From the NCBI GenBank assembly GCA_002415465.1, contig DHYT01000182.1, positions 254 to 10,106 of the forward strand: DNA of 9,853 bases, in the 5' to 3' direction. Below are positions 6,363 through 9,853 of this stretch, piece after piece. The notes under the pieces are model-generated. The model was not told where the DNA came from. It did not search any database and saw only the letters and a program-made list of their open reading frames with translations. Source of the DNA: Desulfobulbaceae bacterium UBA5123. GTDB lineage: Bacteria > Desulfobacterota > Desulfobulbia > Desulfobulbales > UBA5123. The position numbers were made by a program, and so were the translations under genes. Within the stretch, counting starts at the first letter, position 1, and each line of letters opens with the position of its first letter.

Positions 6363-7292
6363 ATGTCAGTTTGCGTAGTAGGCCATTCCAATCCCGATAC
6401 CGATTCCGTGGCGGCAGCCATCTCTTTCGCCAATTACCTCAACGCAACCGGCACCAAGGCCGTTGCCACCATGCAGATCGCCGCTGCCGATCTGAACCCC
6501 GAGAGCAAGCTCGTTCTCAAGAAGTTCGGCGTTGCCGCTCCCGAGACCATGACCGACGCCGCAGGCAAGGATGTTGCACTTGTCGATTTCAGCGACATCG
6601 GCCAGGCTCCCGCCAATATCGACAAGGCCAATGTTGTTGCCGTTGTTGATCATCACAAGATCGGCGACCTCACCACCAACGGTCCCATCTTTTTCTACGC
6701 CAAGCCGGTTGGCTGCTCCTGCACCGTGCTTTACGAGATGTACAAGAACAACAACATCGCCATCTCCAAGGAGATTGCCGGTGTTATGGTTTGCGCCATC
6801 CTGAGCGATACCGTTAATTTCAAGTCACCCACCTGCACCCCTGACGACAAGGCTGCGGTTAAGGCCCTGCTGCCTCTTGCCGGCGTCAGCGATCAGGACG
6901 CACTGTTCATGGATATGCTGAAGGCCAAATCCTCCATCGAGGGTGTCGCCATCAAGGATCTTATCTTCCGTGACTACAAGGATTTCGATATGAAGGGCAA
7001 CAAGGTCGGTATCGGTCAGATCGAGCTTGCAACCCTTGAGCAGGTAGCCGGGATTCGTGAGGACCTGTACAAGGCCATCGCCGATATCAAGAAAGACGGT
7101 CGTCATTCCGTACTCTTCATGCTCACCGACGTTGTCAAGGAAGGCACCGACCTGCTGGTGGTTTCCGACGATCCGGCCCTCATCGAGAAAGCATTCAAGG
7201 GCAAGATCTCCGGTCAGTCCATGTGGGTTGACGGCATGATGAGCCGCAAGAAACAAACCGTACCGCCCCTGCAGGCTGCATTCGGCTGCTAA
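6363..7292 (+). CDS. ppaC: Manganese-dependent inorganic pyrophosphatase (family II)
   Basis: This enzyme hydrolyses pyrophosphate to two phosphates and so pulls forward sulfate activation, nucleic acid synthesis and other PPi-releasing reactions in the cytoplasm. The 309-residue product has the same length as B. subtilis PpaC. The DHH-family metal ligands are all present: His8, Asp12 and Asp14 in GHSNPDTDSV, Asp75 in LVDFSD, His97-His98 in VVDHHK and Asp149 in AILSDTVNF. The C-terminal DHHA2 domain ends with the substrate-binding SRKKQTVPPL (294-303; Arg295, Lys296). No regulatory CBS insert is present. A perfect AGGAGG precedes the ATG. Codons are strongly biased to C- and G-ending forms (AAG, ATC, GAC), which suggests high expression. 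The gene is monocistronic, with a good promoter 145 nt upstream and a strong terminator. Confidence 0.97.
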   Translation: MSVCVVGHSNPDTDSVAAAISFANYLNATGTKAVATMQIAAADLNPESKLVLKKFGVAAPETMTDAAGKDVALVDFSDIGQAPANIDKANVVAVVDHHKIGDLTTNGPIFFYAKPVGCSCTVLYEMYKNNNIAISKEIAGVMVCAILSDTVNFKSPTCTPDDKAAVKALLPLAGVSDQDALFMDMLKAKSSIEGVAIKDLIFRDYKDFDMKGNKVGIGQIELATLEQVAGIREDLYKAIADIKKDGRHSVLFMLTDVVKEGTDLLVVSDDPALIEKAFKGKISGQSMWVDGMMSRKKQTVPPLQAAFGC

Positions 7293-7315
7293 GGCCAACG
7301 GTTAAACCGATATGG

Positions 7316-7354
7316 AAAAGCCCCGTGAGCGGATAAGCTCACGGGGCTTTTTTT
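7316..7354. terminator. Bidirectional intrinsic terminator between ppaC and the cytochrome gene
   Basis: Perfect 15-nt arms (7316-7330 and 7337-7351) close a six-nt loop. On the plus strand a run of seven T (7348-7354) follows, 24 nt after the ppaC stop. On the minus strand the mirror hairpin ends in CTTTTCC and can end the converging transcript. Confidence 0.93.
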
Positions 7355-7369
7355 GTGTTTGCGCCACAA

Positions 7370-8908
7370 TCAATGCACGCGGAGGCGGTCCCGTTGGAAA
7401 TCAAAGTCGTCGCTATGCTCCGGGGTATGGCAACGAAGGCAGGTCTCGGCGTCTGGATGCGGGATCGGCGGCGGGCGTTTGCCACGGCTGTCGGCATGGC
7501 TGGTCCCGGCGCCGTGGCAGGCTTCGCAGCCGATCATGCGCTGATTGTCGGCCAAGGCAAGTGCCTGGTGGCTGTTGGCCGTCGTGATGCCGGTTACATG
7601 ACAGGGCAGACAGGCTAGGTTGAATTGCTGTTTCTTTGCCTCCAGGGTCTGGTAGCTGACGGCATGGCGGCTGTTGCGCCAGACTTTTTCTTCTTGTCGA
7701 TGGCACTCGCCGCAACCTTGCGAGCCAAGATACAGCGTGGATGAGGCAGAGGCAGTCGTTCTTTTTTTTCCGGCCTGGTTTACCTCGGTCCGGGCGCGAT
7801 CGACCACGGCCTGGATGGCCTTTTTTTCAGGCAGGCGTGTCTCCAGGGCAATAAAACGATTCTTGTAGGTGCAGATCTTTTCCCCGGCCGAACTTTCCAG
7901 CGCTTTAATCTCACGGCGCAACTCCTTCTGGGCGGTGGCGAGGTTACGGTAGTCGTTTTGCTGCGGGGGATTGTTGCCCGATCCTTTGTCCGTTGCCAAT
8001 TTCCGTTCAAGCCGCTTCAGACGCCAGTTGATCTGATCGAGCTTTTGCCGGGCGCTTTCCAACTGTTCCGCCTTGCCGCTCCCCCAAATCCTTGTCGGTT
8101 GCCAGTTGATGCTGAGTTCGCCGAGATATTTCCCCTTTTTGGCGGTGCCGACGATGAGGGTGTTCCGTACCTTTATCGCCGCCTGGTTTTCTTCTCCGGT
8201 TTTGAGGATGAGGTGAATGCCCTCCACTTCGTTGGCGATTCGTTGATTTTCCTGATCCGGCAGGCTGCTCAAGAGGATGAGCAGGTCGCAGCCCTTGCTC
8301 ATCTTTTGCGCGAGCAGCGGCAGTGTCTGTTGCCACGGCACAAGAATGTAGCCGTCATTGGCAACGTCATGCGCCGCCGGGTCGGTGATGCCGATGATAC
8401 CGACCCGGAGTTCGCCCCTGACGATGGTGATTGCGGGTTTGAAGATGGGTTGCCGGTCTGATTCCCGTAGCAGATTGGCACTGAGCCAAGGGGTTTTTCC
8501 TTTCTGGCTCGCCTCTTTCAGAAAATTCACCCCGGCCGCGAGATCATAGGCGTTGATGCCTACGGCGTCGTAGCGCATCATGCCGTAGATCTCGATGATG
8601 GCGTTGGCGGTGATATGCGCCTGCTCTTCCTGGCCCGGCAGCAGGAGCGGGCTGTTGAAGAGCAAACCGCCGGCGTCAAGGGTGAGCGACTGGGCCGTTT
8701 CCTGGCGAAGTGCTTCTAGTTGTGATGCCTTTCTGGACAGACCGCCCAGTTGACGGCTTTTTCAGCCGCAGGGCTCGGTTTCCCCGTGGATATCGTTGGA
8801 GAAGTAGATGGCGATATCTTTGCCGGCAAGGCCGTTGACGGTATTCGCCGCCTGCGAGATGCGCGGCAGGGCGGCAAGCATGGCTGCCGCCAGCAAGAAG
8901 TATTTCAT
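7370..8908 (-). CDS. Candidate selenoprotein: exported metallophosphatase-like domain fused to four-haem cytochrome c
   Basis: Read through an in-frame TGA at codon 49, this encodes 512 residues. Residues 1-20 are a signal peptide (basic start, hydrophobic core, cleavage after RISQA), so it is exported. Residues 31-270 resemble a 5'-nucleotidase/metallophosphatase: SNDIHG (37-42) keeps Asp39 and His41 and LDAGG lies at 77-81, but the usual NHE, SH and GGH metal motifs read INAYD (118-122), LSSLP (213-217) and ILKTGEE (234-240). Residues 281-380 are charged and helical, perhaps a coiled coil. Four CXXCH haem sites follow: CGECH (399-403), CLPCH (433-437), CEACH (461-465) and CLRCH (490-494). 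VWRNSRHAVSYQTL (409-422) recalls cytochrome c554. AGAGG lies 10 nt before the ATG. The UGA falls in EPCG-U, making Cys47-Gly-Sec49, with a SECIS-like hairpin after it. A nonsense mutation or base error is the alternative. Periplasmic electron transfer is inferred; the substrate is unknown. Confidence 0.8.
8733..8749 (-). promoter_or_regulatory. Candidate bacterial SECIS stem-loop
   Basis: CUGGGC pairs with GUCCAG (six bp, one G-U) around the loop GGUCU. The loop occupies nt 19-23 after the UGA. From memory, the E. coli fdhF SECIS also has GGUCU at nt 19-23, with functionally important G and U in the loop and a U at nt 14; this hairpin also has U at nt 14, although paired here. A short lower helix GCC/GGC (nt 5-7 with 33-35) may extend it. 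The hairpin lies within the coding frame (Gly-Gly-Leu), as bacterial SECIS elements do. SelB binding is inferred. Confidence 0.7.
8762..8764 (-). other. In-frame TGA, probable selenocysteine codon
   Basis: TGA at codon 49 interrupts an otherwise continuous 513-codon frame. Upstream the frame encodes a signal peptide and the metallophosphatase start motif; downstream it encodes the rest of the same domain. It follows Cys-Gly, giving Cys-Gly-Sec, a position where related proteins, as I recall them, carry Cys (EPCGC followed by QxGGLxR). Confidence 0.75.
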
Positions 8909-8977
8909 GGGTTGTGTTCCTCTCGAAGTAGAGCATCCTGGATGTCCCCAGGCGAGGCTAGGTGACGGGTCGGTGCG

Positions 8978-9778
8978 TCAGCCGGAAATTTCAATGATAT
9001 ATTCCGCCATCCGTTCGGCGGTAAAGACCAGGGATTCAAGGTCAAGGAAATCGAGAACATGGCGGTCGAACAGCACCTTGACCTTGGCCGGGAACCCGTC
9101 TTCGGGTTCGGCGTCCCAGAAGATGATCCGTTCCGGGATCATCGGCAGAACCGGCACGGTCAGGGCGAGGGTGGCGGACGGATCGGGCTCGACAACCGCT
9201 TCCAGGCGCTGCGCGATGTCTTGGAGGGCAGCGGGGGCGAGGCCGGCCAGGCAAGGCGCCAGTTTCTCTTCACAGTAGCGAGTCAGGGTTTTGATCTTGG
9301 AGATGGAGTTGGGCAGGCTTTCCATGCCGATCCAGTCGTTTGCTGGCCGTCTGCCGCCGCCGGAGAAAACATAGTTGTAGAGAAGGATCTGGTCGCGGGG
9401 GTCGACAAGCGGTTCGTCGTCCAGACGGATCTCCTGTTTGCTGAAGCGAACCCGGCGGCCGAGATATTTGAAATGCAGTATCCCAGGCTCGCTGCCGCAG
9501 GCAGTGGCGCCGAGTCCGGCGGCAATGGCGTGCAGGTCAAGGGCGGCGGTTTTTTTTTTGAGGTGCTCGATGAGCGCAAGATCCTGCTTGCGGGGAATCT
9601 CTTCAAGGGTGCCGGCCTGCGGCGGCGCCACCTGCAGTCCGTCGAGGGTGATAAAGGGGCAGCGGCGGGCGTCTTCGCCGGTTTTGGCGACTGCCGCGGC
9701 AAAAGCCAGGCAGGTGGGGTGGCCGCATTTACTGCAATTCGTTTTCGGGGTGTGTTTGAGGATGTCGAAGGGGTGCAT
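8978..9778 (-). CDS. FeS-cluster protein with DUF3786 domain
   Basis: The 266-residue product begins with an iron-sulfur domain: Cys15, Cys18, Cys23 and Cys40 in a CX2CX4CX16C pattern (CSKCGHPTCLAFA, then CPF). This is the arrangement of the N-terminal 4Fe-4S domain of the corrinoid/iron-sulfur subunit of acetyl-CoA synthase. The rest (about residues 75-260), with IRLDDEPLVDPRDQILLYNY (117-136), GWE-like WIGMESLP (148-155) and a late FPAKVKVLFD (228-237), matches my recollection of DUF3786, often fused to or beside such FeS domains in anaerobes. No catalytic motif or signal peptide is seen, so it is probably cytoplasmic. The ATG at 9778 lacks a clear Shine-Dalgarno. The stop is 69 nt before the selenoprotein-cytochrome gene on the same strand, so one operon is likely. 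A run of ten A lies in codons 74-77. Function unknown. Confidence 0.8.
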   Translation of the reverse strand: MHPFDILKHTPKTNCSKCGHPTCLAFAAAVAKTGEDARRCPFITLDGLQVAPPQAGTLEEIPRKQDLALIEHLKKKTAALDLHAIAAGLGATACGSEPGILHFKYLGRRVRFSKQEIRLDDEPLVDPRDQILLYNYVFSGGGRRPANDWIGMESLPNSISKIKTLTRYCEEKLAPCLAGLAPAALQDIAQRLEAVVEPDPSATLALTVPVLPMIPERIIFWDAEPEDGFPAKVKVLFDRHVLDFLDLESLVFTAERMAEYIIEISG

Positions 9779-9853
9779 GGAATACCGTGGGCGATGTGCC
9801 GAGTTTTATGATTTGGGCAATTTTATCACGGCTGGGCCTTGGCGGGGATATTT

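Noticed and set aside
7370..8908. The cytochrome gene as a pseudogene with a nonsense mutation
   Set aside because: There is only one stop, it is TGA at a Cys-type position, a SECIS-like loop follows at the right distance, and the other 512 codons show no decay. It cannot be fully excluded without the rest of the genome.
8676..8936. A separate short gene, or a frameshift, upstream of the cytochrome
   Set aside because: This frame gives no signal peptide or motif. The frame from the ATG at 8908 gives both and continues without a shift into the cytochrome, broken only by the TGA.
8937..8952. Small CCTGG/CCAGG hairpin between the FeS-DUF3786 and cytochrome genes
   Set aside because: Five base pairs with a six-nt loop and no T-tract are too weak to call a terminator.

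Overview
The window looks like chromosomal DNA from a GC-rich anaerobic Desulfobacterota (former Deltaproteobacteria), perhaps a sulfate or sulfur reducer near Desulfobulbales. This is inferred from gene content: the order rpsF-rpsR-DUF2232-rplI-dnaB, a manganese-dependent family II pyrophosphatase, an FeS+DUF3786 protein, a tandem AP2-like protein, a multihaem c cytochrome and a probable selenocysteine codon. No rRNA, tRNA, CRISPR array or insertion sequence was seen.

Layout. Positions 1-3580 (minus strand) hold a translation/replication operon read right to left: S6, S18, a DUF2232 membrane protein, L9, and DnaB, whose C-terminus runs off the left edge. A 32-bp perfect palindrome lies between rplI and dnaB. 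mazG (minus) lies just upstream of this operon, and the gap holds a candidate rpsF promoter with an inverted repeat and a possible S6:S18 leader. An AT-rich 403-bp gap follows, with candidate divergent promoters for mazG and for a small double-AP2-like protein (plus) that ends in a strong terminator. A lone receiver-domain response regulator (minus) converges on that gene. After a 324-bp gap with a good sigma-70-type promoter comes ppaC (plus), a complete family II pyrophosphatase. Its terminator hairpin also serves the genes converging from the right.

The right-hand part (7370-9778, minus) is the most interesting. An FeS-cluster/DUF3786 protein is followed by an exported protein that joins a degenerate 5'-nucleotidase/metallophosphatase-like domain, a coiled coil and a four-haem cytochrome c554-like domain. 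A plain ORF search splits this last gene, because an in-frame TGA lies at codon 49. The frame is open on both sides, the TGA falls in a Cys-Gly-X motif, and a stem-loop with a GGUCU apical loop sits 19-23 nt after the UGA. That is the same distance and loop as I remember for the E. coli fdhF SECIS. I read the gene as a candidate selenoprotein with a Cys-Gly-Sec motif, not as a pseudogene.

The genes on the left are housekeeping. The two rightmost genes probably form one redox-related operon of unknown function.
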